From the NCBI RefSeq assembly GCF_029873635.1, contig NC_080423.1:89325191-89389190 (forward strand): 64,000 nt of DNA. Direction: 5' to 3'. Under the pieces are notes generated by a model that worked only from the letters and a program-made list of their open reading frames with translations, did not search any database and had not been told where the DNA came from. The position numbers and the translations under genes were made by a program. The stretch is from Malania oleifera. Its lineage: Eukaryota > Streptophyta > Magnoliopsida > Santalales > Ximeniaceae. Position 1 is the first letter of the stretch, and each line of letters starts with the position of its first letter. Positions 27,441 to 39,300 of this stretch are shown piece by piece.

Positions 27441-30200
27441 TCCCAAGGCATGCTTCTCTAGTTGTGGCATGCAAATCATGTTAGTGCTCATGACAGATGG
27501 TTTTGTGCAACAACTATAATCATCTATTCGAATAAAAACAATTTAATTAGTCAGACGTTGCAGGTCAATTTTAGGGAATGTTTGATAGCCATCTTTTCTG
27601 CTTTCAAATTTTCCAAAATGCAACAGGGAAAATGCAATGCAGCACCAGGTTCACTAGGCTCCATGCCGTACTAGAGCTCTGCGGGAGGCTATGATGTACA
27701 CAACCTTATCTCCAAATTTGGAGAGGCTGTTTCTATGACTTGAAAGCTTGACTTCCATGTTTGGTTGGGTCGAATACCTTTATGAGGTCAATGCTTTTCT
27801 CCACTTTCCCCGAGAAAAAAAAGGGGGGGTTTTTAGTGCTGTAATTTCTCAAAAACAGGATTGATCCATTGACAATTGAAAACAACTAAAACTGGTGATG
27901 TTTGTCCCCACCCCCGAAACCCAAAAAAAAAAAACAAAACGAACAAACAAACCAAACAAAAGGAAATCATTTTCAGAAGCAAAAATGTTTTTAACTGAAT
28001 TAATGCTTTGTTTCCTTCATTCCAATGCCTTTTGATAATGGAGAAGAGACATGGAAGTGGTTTCCATTATAACATGTGATGGTGCTGCAGCATGGCAGGT
28101 GTAACCACAAGCAATGTGAAGTACTTGGCAAATGCAATACATGAAGTTACCAGATCAACTAAAGCTGCCTAGATTCTCACATCAGGTTTTGTTACTTTTT
28201 TATACGGCTGATTTGTACCTCCAATGTAGGTACCTTACATTTGACATCGTACTGTTGTCCACAAACATTTGAAAGTCAATGTTTCAAGGGATAAGAAAGA
28301 AGCCCACTGTACAAATTTGTGTGGTTCATCTTAGCTGTTGTGACACAAATCAGAATTCTTTAACAGATAAGAGAGGGATAATGCAAGCAGAGGCATTTTT
28401 ATTTTCCTTTCCCCCTCTTTCTCCTCTCCATGTCCACCCAAACATTGGTCTATGCCTTGGAGAGAAACCTATTTTTAATCCAAAACTTAATAGTACACAG
28501 TTAAAAATTAGAGAAATGAAAACTAGAAATCAAAATCAAAAACCGGAAACAAAAATTTAAAACTCAAGACTTGCCTGTTTGCTTAACATTTAAGAAACTA
28601 ATATAAATTAACAACTTAATTAAAAAAATACTCATTTTGATTCTTTAAATAAAATGATATTATAAAAATGTAATTATAATAATAAAATGACGAAAAATAT
28701 GCATTAAAAAATTTCTATAATAAAATTATTATTATTATAATTATTTTAATTATTTTTTCTACTTTTAAAATTTATTTATAATAAAAATTTTATTGGACAT
28801 GATAATTGAAAAATAGTAAAAGTATTTTGTAAGTGGCTTTATTATTATTTTTTAAAAATTTATGTTTATTTTTTTAGTTATATTTAAATTCATATGATCA
28901 TTTAGTGTATAAAATGAATAATTTAATCGGAAAAAACTATCTGAATATTAAAATTTTTGACAACAAGCTACTAAAACATTGGAAAATTATAAAATTTGAT
29001 TTTCAATTTTTTGGTAAACAATTAAAAATTGATAATAGAAATAGAAAAATTCGACAATAGAAATATAAAATTAACAATACACAAATAAATACATTTTAAT
29101 AACATGTTTCTTTAGAAAACAGAAAATAATAATAATAATAATAATACTAAACATGCCCTTATATAAATTAAGCTTAAACAATAGGCAAGGATGGTTTTTG
29201 AACTCCAATTTATGAAGTGATGCACAAAACTAGTTCCCATAAAATTCAACAAATGCAGGATTACCATTGTGAACTATCCCCACCAGAGTGTGTGAACTAT
29301 CTCATGTCTCATCTTGCAAGAGAGATAAGAAACACCAAAATTAATTGAAGGCCATGGTAAACATTTTTTCCCTTCACAGTAAATCATCCATAGAATTTAA
29401 AAAAGGCATTAAAAATTAGGATATGTTTAGTTGTGAAAAAAATATTTATTTTTTAACTTATTTTTAAAATTTTCAATATTCGTATTAAGAAGATACAAAA
29501 TAAAGAGTTTCAATGTTCAAAATATTTTTTTCATTTTTATTTTTATACTTAATGATTATCATGAGAAACATTTGTTTTTTAATTTTTAAAATTTATGTAA
29601 GATAATATTTGAAATCTCTAGGAGCTCGAATTTGAATTTATGCAAATTTAAAAGAGAAGCCATTCATCATCAATACAAATTAGAGTCTAACGTCTAAATT
29701 TTTTATTTCTATACACGAAGCAAAAGTTAAAAATTTAAAAAAATAATAATGAAATGATGTGTTTCATATTTTCTTTATTTAAATTTAAAAATTTTAAAAA
29801 TAAGATGACATTTTTGTAATTATGCAAAAAATGTAAAAAAAAAAAAAAAAACTATTTTTACAAATAAATAGTGTCAAAATTATTTGTTGTTTAAAAATGA
29901 AAAATCACCAGTCAGTTGTTCTTTGTTTTTTGTTTTTTTCTTTTTTCCCCTTCCAGCACTCATTTCAAAACACACTTCCCTCTCCTGTGCTATAAAATTT
30001 CACGATAATAATCTCATCCCAGCCGGCCCTCCCCCTGGGCGATATTGCACCGAATTGTTTATTGAAAAAAATGGTCCACGCGCACTTGAGCTTCCCGGGT
30101 ACAGTCACCGGCCACCATTACAAGAACTGCCGACAGATTAGATAAGCTAGAAAAGTTTTGTGCTTCATGCGTTTGGCTGGCTTTCTATCATTTTCATTCT
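27441..30200. other. AT-rich intergenic region
   Basis: No gene was recognised. 28570-29160 is very AT-rich and ends in an (AAT)n tract (29128-29146). 29415-29895 resembles the repeat at 14245-14760. 30000-30140 is more GC-rich but shows no recognisable coding motif. Confidence 0.5.
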
Positions 30201-30211
30201 CCACTCTTTAG

Positions 30212-30216
<5 letters not shown>

Positions 30217-30245
<29 letters not shown>

Positions 30246-30390
30246 TTGAGGACAAGAAGAAAGAGCTTTCAATGTGAAAGAAAGGTCACAGGTCTTGAAC
30301 CTCAGTGGCATGAACTCGGCTCTCTCTTTTTGAGGTAGGACAAGAAGAAAGAGCTTCCGAGTGGAGACAGGTCACAGGTCTTCACTTCAC
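30217..30390. repeat. (GA)n tract and a direct duplication of about 90 bp
   Basis: (AG)n at 30217-30242 is followed by two direct copies of GGACAAGAAGAAAGAGCTT (30249 and 30338), each followed by AGGTCACAGGTCTT (30284 and 30369). No open frame of interest crosses it. Confidence 0.75.
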
Positions 30391-32230
30391 CCTCTTCGGC
30401 TTGTTCTTGGCTCTCTCTATTTGAGATGATAAACACAAATTTGCTTGTGGGTTAGGTATTATCATTGCTGTTTATTTGATAGGTCGAATTTATTAAATGG
30501 TGTCTTTAGTATACGTGTGATCTGCATGCTAAATCTTTTTTTTTTTGGGTGTACCCGCTCATTCTGTTGATGGGTAATAGTCACATCCCATTTAGTTGAT
30601 GACGAGCATCTAATGAGAAATTTTTATAATTTTTAATTTAAACTTTTTTTTTTAAAAAAAATTTTGATTATTTAGGAAATAAGTATGTGTAATAATTTAA
30701 GGGTTCGTTTCGATAAAGAATTTCACTTGGAGAAACAAAATAAAAGGAAATTAAGAAAGGAATTCATTTTCTACTATATTTTCCTTATATATTAAATTCA
30801 ATTAGAAATTAATGATTGTTTTAATGGGATTAAAAATTAAGGCTCCGTTTGAAACTCGGATATTAGGGGATTGAAAGAAAAATATCAGAGAATCCACAAT
30901 TTGACGTTTGACTATGAAAAAAAGTGAAAATATATATATACTAAATCTAGGGACAAAATTTTGATTTTAGATATTATTAATATTTATTTTTCCTTGATAT
31001 TTAGTAATATTGAAACAAACTTTCATTTTTTTTTTTATAATATTTAATAGAGAAGAAAAAATGAATTTCCTTTTTTTTTTTATCTTTTCTTTTCTTTTCT
31101 TTCTCCCCAACCAAAATCCTTGATCTAAAGGGATCTTAAGAAAAACCAAATATTAATAATGTGTAAAATCAAAATTTTTGTTCATGAATTTGATATATTT
31201 TTTATTTTTACTTTTCTCGATCACCAAACATGAAAACTTGAATTTCTTGATATTTTTTTTTCATTTTCTTAATGCTTTTCAAGTTTCAAGTAGGACTAAG
31301 CGTATCATCACTTTTGATTTGGTTGGTCAAATTTATTAGTATAAATGTGATTAGTATACTAAAAAAATTTTCAAGTGCACTCATCCTATGGATGGGTAGT
31401 AGTCACATTCCTCTCAGTCTCTGCATTGAATGTGAAATTTACATAATTTTTAATATAAATCAATTCAATTCTCATACACAATTTTTAATATAAACCTATT
31501 AATTTCTTAATTTTAATCATTTAAGAAATAATCATTTGTGTAATAATTTATTTCAATCATTTTCACATGTTATTTACCTAACATTTGCTCTAAAAAAACC
31601 ATATTAATTTGTTTGACCATTAACATCATTGCAGCTCAAAAGTGAAAAATTCTACTTTCAAATGATTGGAGTCATGAAGGTCAATAGAAGAACCCTTTTA
31701 TTTTTTTTCAGTCACAGATGCCTCCGGAAAATGTTTTCTTTATTATTATGGAATTACGTAGAATGAAACTACCAAGAGCAGCAATTTAAGATGTCTAAAT
31801 ATATATATAATAGATCTGATCAAATGCATGTGGCAGATGTCATTAGTTTAGACATTAGAGCTTGCCTAACCTTGCATGCAATGCATTTTTTTTTAAGTAA
31901 AGATGGCATGGCATGGCATGCATGATGCTATTAGTTTAAACCCTAACGTTTGGTTTTTTAATAGGCTGTGAATGGTTAGTTGGAGAGGCAACGAGTGATA
32001 GAGGCCTTTCAATACTTGAGAATGGTTGTGAGACACCTAACTCATCCATTCTAGAAGCTGCTTTGGCTAAGTTGATAGGCTGTATCCTTTCAATAGAAAT
32101 ATGAAGTCTTAGAATTTGAACTCTTTCTAGAAGAACAGAGTTCAAATTCATAGTGGAAGACTTGCTCCATCCTCAATTCACCAAGGGAAAGTAAGAGGTT
32201 ATGTGGATTGAGGACTACTTTAAAATAAGA
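30391..32230. other. AT-rich intergenic region
   Basis: No gene was recognised. Two related blocks are visible: 30475-30720 and 31290-31560 share phrases such as GGTCAAATTTATTA, GTGTACCCGCTCAT/GTGCACTCATCC and GATGGGTAATAGTCACAT/GATGGGTAGTAGTCACAT. They are therefore copies of one dispersed repeat. Confidence 0.5.
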
Positions 32231-32239
32231 TTATTTATC

Positions 32240-32500
32240 AACTTCTTGATCATAGAGGTGTTGGGCATTTAAAATATAGGTCTAATAGAACACTTATAAG
32301 GAGGAGTGAGTTAGTATTGTTTCTAACATGAAAAGATACATGGGTAGGTTTAAAATAACTTAGAATGAGATAGTAAAAAAGGATTTGATAACCTTTAATT
32401 TTATAGGAGAAAATGCTCTCAATTGGATGAATGGATGGAAAAGAATTCATGTAACTGACCCCATCTAATGATATTAAAGGTTTGTTGTCGTTGTGTTGTC
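32240..32500 (+). pseudogene. 3' tail of an RTE-type LINE
   Basis: The plus strand reads a decayed C-terminus of a non-LTR reverse-transcriptase protein: after one stop, NEIVKKDLITFNF, then WMNGWKRIHVTDPI at about 32427-32468. This fits the end of the plant RTE-like ORF2 (VKKDL ... WRKRIHVADPT). It is followed by TTAAAGGTTTGTTGTCGTTG, a GTTGTT-like tail that is characteristic of these elements. Only the last 200 bp or so is recognisable, as expected for 5'-truncated LINE copies. Confidence 0.65.
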
Positions 32501-33290
32501 AGAGAGGCCTTTATTTCATGTATGAAATTTCAATCAAGATTTATATCTCAATCAAAGAGAACTTGAAGTGGTAGATGGCAATTTGGATTGGGTGATCTAG
32601 ATGCTGGGCAAATCTATGGAGAAGTTCGATTTCTGATTTTGGTAGTTAAAGGAACAAGTATTGGATTTACCTTTATAATTGCGTTTTCAAGATAAAATTT
32701 GTAATCTTGTATTCAATTACCCATTTTTCGGGAGGCATACTTTCAGGGTTGTAACTTTACTAATTTCTTTTACCTAACTTCACATGTTGATAGTTTTTGT
32801 GATGATTGTTAAAGAAATAGAGGAGAGCTTCCTTTATAAAAATTTATAATAGAGATTGGTTATAAGTATCAAATATTAAGCTTCACTTTAAGATTTTAAC
32901 AAAGATGATGAAATATGTGTTGCCAAATTCATTAATGTTAGACCTAAATTCAACTAAAAGGTTGTGAAGAAAGAGAGGAAAAATGGTTAGCATTGCTAAT
33001 ATCATCTAACATTATTAATTTGATACGACTAAATTGATAAAAATTTTACTAATTACTAAAAAATGACTAGAAAAAGCAATCAAATGATCATGTTTTTCTC
33101 CCTAATTGTATAACTAACAAAGAAGTATTTTGTGAGTAGCAGCATAATTTTTGAAACTATGCTCCTTTAAAAAATATAGTATTTAACCATTATATAATTC
33201 TGCAAGTAAAGACTAAATATTATAGTTTTGGAAGAGAATTAAGTCACCTATGCAAGTAGATAATGACCCTCTCCCTAAGGTGAGAGTTAG
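32501..33290. other. Intergenic region, nothing recognised
   Basis: AT-rich; no gene, RNA or repeat boundary recognised. Confidence 0.5.
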
Positions 33291-33846
33291 TGTGGTAGGA
33301 ATTAACTTAGTTATGTTGTATTTGCATGACTCTTATAATTTGTGGAGTACATAGACAAAAGGAATAAAAACATATATAAAGTCTTTTGGTGATGAGCAGT
33401 AGTGAATCGTCGATGAGTGTGCCTCACTTGTCGACGAATAGATACTAGGAGCCAGAAAAATTCAGAAGTTCTCACTTGTCGACGAATGGGTCTCACTTGT
33501 CGACGAGTGCTCTCAAGGCTGCGCGAAAGAATTCAAATTTTGAATATGAATGTTGGGACGGTTGGGTATTTGGAGGGAAGCCTCTGAGGGGTTGTTAAAT
33601 ATGTCTTTCTGAGCATATTGTGAGAAAGGAGTGATCATTGTAACCATTGTATTGTGTAATTTCATTTTAATAGTGAAATCCTTCACCGAATTGCTCTCGT
33701 GGATGTAGGCTTTACTGAACCACATAAATCGTTGTGTTGTTTCTTTTTGTTTTAAGATATACTGCGTGTGTGAATCATATTTTGTGCTTCATTTGCTTGT
33801 TGCGTTTTATATTTCCGCTGTGCAATCCTATACTTGTTTTTTCACA
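33291..33846 (+). repeat. 5' LTR of a second copia element (556 bp)
   Basis: It begins TGTGGTAGGA and ends TTTTTTCACA, so TGTG/CACA are inverted termini. It is followed by a primer-binding site and a gag start, which fixes its right end. It carries a short palindrome array at 33409-33504. The TATATAAA at 33372-33379 could be a TATA box, in which case the array would be just downstream of it. Confidence 0.75.
33409..33504. promoter_or_regulatory. Palindrome array (CTTGTCGACGA) in the copia LTR
   Basis: GTCGAC cores at 33430, 33478 and 33499, and a GTCGAT variant at 33409, give spacings of 21, 48 and 21 bp. Three of the four share CACTTGTCGACGA. The core is the same as in gypsy LTR A (3766-3975), although the LTRs are otherwise unrelated. 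Confidence 0.55.
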
Positions 33847-33850
33847 AAAA

Positions 33851-33864
33851 TTGGTATCAGAGTG
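33851..33864 (+). other. Primer-binding site (initiator tRNA-Met)
   Basis: TTGGTATCAGAGTG lies 4 bp after the LTR end and matches the 3' end of plant initiator tRNA-Met (…CTCTGATACCA). It sets the orientation of this copia element. Confidence 0.8.
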
Positions 33865-33872
33865 CTGTTGTC

Positions 33873-34276
33873 ATGGCATCGGGTTCTTCTTCTACAAGGT
33901 TTGACGTTGTCAAATTCGATGGAACTAGAAACTTCGGTTTATGGCAAAGGAGAGTGAAGGATGTACTTGTGCAGCAAGGAATGGGGAAGGCGTTGTATGG
34001 CATTCAACCGGTCGATATGGATGAGGCAACTTGGAGAGAATTGGAGGCAAAGGCCGTTTCCACAATATATGGTTGTGTTTGGTTGACGAAGTTCTTTATC
34101 ATGTGATGGAGGAGGATTCTTGAGCGGCTGTATAGTAAAAGTTAGAAAGCCGGTACATGTCCAAATCACTTTATAATAAATTATTTCTTAAGCAGCGTCT
34201 TTATTGGCTTAAGATGGTTGATGGTTCGAACTTAAAACACATCAATGCATTTAATCAAATCGTAAGTGATTTAATG
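33873..34276 (+). pseudogene. Ty1/copia gag, interrupted by a gypsy element
   Basis: It starts MASGSSSTRFDVVKFDG, 9 bp after the primer-binding site, and continues NFGLWQRRVKDVLVQQG, typical of this copia gag. A frameshift near 34075 changes the frame; an expected EVLYHVMEED segment is read in another frame. The reading runs on to HINAFNQIVSDLM at 34276 and then stops at the TGTAACG terminus of gypsy LTR B. The rest of gag and all of pol are not found on the far side of the gypsy element. Confidence 0.8.
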
Positions 34277-34430
34277 TGTAACGACTTGAAAGTTATACTG
34301 CTCTGATACCACAATTGTAACAACCTGAAAGTTCTACTACTCTGATACCACAACTGTAGCGGCCCAAACCCAGTGAGGCCCAGAGTGCTATTCTCCATAC
34401 ATAATCTCTCATACCATAACTATACTGACC
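34277..34430 (-). repeat. Serial LTR-end units, each ending in the tRNA-Met 3'-end sequence
   Basis: Unit 1 (34277-34315) and unit 2 (34316-34354) are both 39 bp. Each begins TGTAACRAC, continues TTGAAAGTT or CTGAAAGTT, and ends CTCTGATACCACAA plus one base. Unit 3 (34355-34420) begins TGTAGCGGCCC and ends CTCTCATACCATAAC. The next sequence again begins like an LTR terminus (TATACTGACCC, 34421). Every unit therefore combines an LTR-like terminus with a tRNA-derived primer-site sequence. Confidence 0.8.
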
Positions 34431-34892
34431 CGAACCCAAAATGGGGTACTGGGTACACTTGTCTATATCCCCAATAAAAACATGCAGCGGAAATACATCA
34501 AACCTCAAAAACTATACTAGAGTTCTAATCTCATCGTAGTTTCACAAGTATTCCCAAACGATCATATTACATCCCAAATAAACAAAACATATCTATACCC
34601 ACATATATACATGCCAGTGTCTCATATGCACTTACTTTAAACAATTCTATCTAGTCCTACTCTGGAGCTCTCTAGGCTTGGTTCCTTGGATTTCCTGAAA
34701 TTTTAGAATTATAGGAGTGAGACACTTCTCAGTAAAATGGAATAAATTATTATCAGTGTGCAGCAACATGAGTTCTAGTGTGGCATAAACACATCTTTTA
34801 AATAATTAACTTTAACTAATAAATCATGTAAATCTATACTCACACCTATTTATTCAAAAATACATACTTTTCCCTCAAAACATGCTTTGTCG

Positions 34893-34945
<53 letters not shown>

Positions 34946-35982
34946 CATACATACATACATACATACATACATACATAAAGGAATTTCCCTGAATGGATAA
35001 TCATATAACAACATGTAATAACCCCACATGATCGGATTGTGCAGCCTGAAAGCGGGACTTAGCATTGGCTGACCTACCAAGTTAAGTCAAACATAACGCG
35101 TCTATAAGTACGATTGGCCACCCAATCTGGTCCAGACTTCAGGAGGGTACTCTACTCTTCTCTGGCCCAATCGACTATCCAAGTACTAACACTTCCTGAA
35201 TAGTGTGGTGGCACTGACTATATCATATTAGCTACGGTACCGTACTCTAAACATAATTGGTCCATTAGGGTTCTTATACTATATAATACCGTTTATATAT
35301 AATAAAATAGTTACATGAACTCATTTTCATAAAACCTATCATATTATAAAATCCTGTCATAATCATAAATCGGTATAAAACCATCATATCATAAATCTAT
35401 ATAATTCCTGTCATATCATAATTCTGTATGAATCCTATCATATCATGAATCTGTCTGAATCATGTCTTATTATAAATCTGTATAAAACTGTCATTTCATG
35501 ATTCCACAATATATATAACATTTCCTGAAATCAGTATAAAATCATACTTTGTTGTGTATTATCATGAAATATTCTAACAAGCTTACTTACGCATATACTC
35601 ATGCCACACAATTTGAGTGATAAATCATAATATAATGACTGTCTGGAAAAATATATTTTACTGAGAAATAAACTTATAATTATCTATAGGATTTACTTAA
35701 ACTCAAAATACCTAGTTTTACCCATATATATAATATCAAATTATCATTTTCATATGCCCGATTATTCATAAAAATCATATATAATAATCCTCTAATCACA
35801 TACTTCATTTTAATTGGTTAACTTTTAAAAAAAAAACTGACATAATCTATTCCCATTCCTTATCCTTGGAGTGGTGCCTACGATTCCCAAACGATGAATC
35901 CACTCCAATTAATAAGCTGAGGATTGAAGTTAGGACCCAGAAATGGTGTTCATTCCTTAATTTGACTGAGTTTTTAGGGAGA

Positions 35983-36005
35983 AATTGAAGAGAGAGAGAG
36001 AGAGA

Positions 36006-36061
<56 letters not shown>

Positions 36062-36087
36062 CCGTAGCCTAGAGAGAGAGAGAGAGG
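35983..36087. repeat. (GA)n microsatellite in LTR B
   Basis: It consists of about 100 bp of GA units with a few interruptions, just downstream of the TATA box in the sense (minus) direction, where LTRs A, C and D have shorter or equivalent tracts. Confidence 0.9.
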
Positions 36088-36277
36088 GAGAGAAATTTCT
36101 AAAAAAAAAAAGGAACCTAGATCCTATTTATAGGCTGCTGGCCCAAAGGAAACTGTTGATGGTTTGGTCTTTAACCAAATCGTTTTTCCCCGTTTTACCT
36201 TTATTGGCCTTCGGTAACTCTAAATCATCGATGGTTTTCCTGAGCTCCCCCAAACCAATTTTCCCCTTTTTATAGTT

Positions 36278-36327
36278 GTTGGTGTTGTTGGTGTTGTTGT
36301 TGTTGTTGTTGTTGTTATTATTATTAT
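36278..36327. repeat. (GTT)n(ATT)n microsatellite near the start of LTR B
   Basis: Trinucleotide repeats GTTGGTGTT, then GTT, then ATT, lie within 80 bp of the LTR start in sense orientation. Confidence 0.85.
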
Positions 36328-36358
36328 TTTTTTCTTTTTTTTTTTTTGGATCTCCACA

Positions 36359-39300
36359 TCGTCCCCTCCTTATAAAAATTTTGTCCTCGAAATTTATTAA
36401 CTAGCACTTATACCAACATTTAGAAATCACTAAAATGCTTACTTGAGTCTCAAAAGAATTGGCAGCCACCCACATAGTGGCCCTATCCCAAATTTATTAA
36501 TAATCCTCACTTATGGCAAAGGAGTACTGTGGTTACATATACGAGCTCTGGGAGATTACAAATAGTCAAATCGAAATTCTCCCAAAAATCACTTAAGACT
36601 TAAAACCAAAACAAAAAGATTATTACTAAACAAACTAACTATACAACCCAAAATAACCAAATATTTACGCGAATCATCACATTTATCTGATTAATACTCA
36701 GCCTCGCTAAAGAAGTGTGGGTATCTCTGGCATATTTCTTCCTCTAATTCCCATGAAACTTCCCAACTGCATGATTATGTCGGAGTACTTTCACCAACGG
36801 GATCTTTTTGTTGCGTAGTTCCTGCTCCTTCCGGTTCAGAATCTGAACTAGTACTTCATCATAGGATAAAGTATCTTTAAGCTCCTATGACTCATAACTT
36901 ATTACATGTGACGGATCTGAAACGTACTTTTTCAACATAGACACGTGAAACACGTCATAGATCCTGGATAATGCCGAGGGTAACGCTATCATGTAGGCAA
37001 CCAGACCAATTCTTTCTAGTATCTAGAATGACCTAATATACCTAGGGCTTAGGTTACCATTCTTCCCAAATCTCATAACTCTCTTCATTGGTGCAATTCT
37101 AAAAAATACATTATCCTCTATGTCAAACTCTAGCTCTCGTTGGTGGGTATCAGCATAACTTTTCTGTCGACTCTGAGCTGTTTTAATTCTTTCCCGGATG
37201 AGTCTGATTTTCTCTGAAGTTTGATGTATAATCTCGGGCCCCAAAATCTGCCTTTCACCAACTTTGTCCCAATACAAAGGAGATCGGCACCTCTGACCAT
37301 ATAATGCTTCATACGGTGCCATCTCGATACTGACCTGGTAGCTGTTGTTATAAGCAAACTGCACTAGTGGTAGATACTGAATCCAACTCCCTCTAAAATC
37401 CAGCACACAATCTTGTAGCATATCTTTCAGTCTCTGAATTGTTCTCTCTAACTGTCCATCAGTTTGAGGGTGAAATGTTGTGCTAAATGTCAGCTGAGAT
37501 CTCAAGGCTCTCTGTAAACTCTTCCAGAACTGAGTTGTGAACCGTGGGTCCCGATTTAATACGATGGGCATTGGCACGCCGTGAAGTCTAACTATCTCCT
37601 GAATATACAACTCTGCCAACCTATTCATGGAGCAGTTAACCTTGATTGGAAGAAAATGAGCAGTATTTGTCAGGCGGTTAATAACTACCCAAATGACGTT
37701 TTGCCCATGTAGTGCTAGTGGCAACCCTATGACAAATTCCATGGAGATATGCTCTCACTTCCATTTTGGAATGTGAAGTGGTTGTAATGGTCCTGCCGAT
37801 CTCTAATGCTCAGCCTCCACTTGCTAACATGTCAAGCATTGCTCCACGAATCGGGCGATTTCTCTCTTCATATTATTCCTCCAGAAAGATTCCCATAGAT
37901 CCCTATACATCTTAGTGCTTCCTGGATGCACTGTATAAAGGGAATGATGTGCCTTTTCAAGAATAGTTCTTTTAATTTCAGTATCTTTAGGTACACATAA
38001 TTTGGTACGAAACCTCAAAACTCCATCATCTGTGATATTGAAATTTTCCCTTAGTCTACTCTACACTTTATCCATAATTTTCACCAGCTCTGTATCTTTC
38101 ATCTGAGCAGTCTTAATCATTTCCAACAAAGTTGGCTGAATTACTAGATTAGCAATGTACGCTTGATGATTTCGCTCTACTAATTCCACAAAAATTCTTT
38201 CTAGATCCATCATGATCTGGTGTTAAGCTATCACTGCTGATACTGATGCGCTCACTGACTTTCGACTCAATGCATCAACTACCACATTAGCTTTCCTTGG
38301 GTGGTAACTGATGGTACAATCATAATCCTTTATCAGTTTCAGCCATCTCTTCTGTCTCATATTTAGTTCCTTATACATAAAGAAATACTTAAGGATTTTG
38401 TGGTCCGTAATGATCTCGCACTTTCCACTGTAGAGGTAGTGCCTCCATATTTTTAACGCATACACCACTGCCGTTAATTCCAAATCATGCATCGAATAAT
38501 TTTTATCGTACTCCTTGAGTTATCGCGAAGTGTATGCCATGACCTTCTCCTGTTGCATCAAAACACACCCAAGCCCTTTCTGAGAGACATCATTATAAAT
38601 TACAAACACATCATCTCTTGATGGGATAGTCAAAACCGGAGCAATAACGAGTCATTGCTTCAATTCTTAAAAATTTTGCTCATAATCATTAGTCCACTTA
38701 TAGTTTATATTTTTCCTCGTCAACTATGTCAGAGGACTCGATAGTTTAGAAAATCTTTCCACGAACCGACGATAGTACCCTACCAATCCCAGGAAACTTC
38801 TGACCTCTTGAACATTCTTCGGTCTCGTCCAGTCCACTATCGTCTCTATCTTACTCAGATCTACCCAAACACCATCCTCGGATATTATATGTCCGAGGAA
38901 TGTAACTTTCTATAGCCAAAATTCACATTTCCTAAATTTAGCATAAAGCTTCCTTTCCTTTAGCACCTGGAGTACCAACCTCAAATGATCTTCATGCTCC
39001 TCAGGACTCTTCGAGTAAACTAGAATATCATCAATAAATACTACCACAAAATAATCCATATATTTATGAAAAACCTTGTTCATCAGGTCCATAAATATCA
39101 CAGGAGCATTAGTCAGTTCGAAAGGCATAACCAAGAACTTATAGTGGTCATACCTGGTTCGGAAAACCGTCTTTGGGACATCCTCTGATTTAATTTTCAT
39201 TTGATGGTACCCAGATCAGAGAACAATATTATAATAAGCATGTGTTCCCTGGAGTTGGTCAAACAAATCATCAATATGGGGAAGTGGATACTTATTCTTA

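Larger units (their letters stand above)
34277..36358 (-). repeat. Gypsy LTR 'B', 3' LTR of the minus-strand Tekay-like element
   Basis: In plus orientation it starts TGTAACGACT and ends GGATCTCCACA. The right end is fixed by the polypurine tract of the element (AGGAGGGGACGA on the minus strand, 36370-36359). On the minus strand it has GTTGATGGTTT-type palindromes (36232-36155), a TATA box (CCTATAAATAGG, 36134-36123), then a long (CT)n leader. It matches LTRs C, A and D at, for example, 34700-34760 and 35020-35290. The left end holds three serial tRNA-like units (separate entry). A (TA)n(CATA)n tract lies at 34894-34977. Confidence 0.75.

Noticed and set aside
34277-34320. Primer-binding site of a second minus-strand element running leftwards from LTR B
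   Set aside because: The sequence to the left is a plus-strand copia gag cut cleanly at 34276, so no internal gypsy region follows; the site is better read as part of the LTR end.
35985-36275. Open frame across the (GA)n tract in LTR B
   Set aside because: Low-complexity repeat artefact within an LTR.
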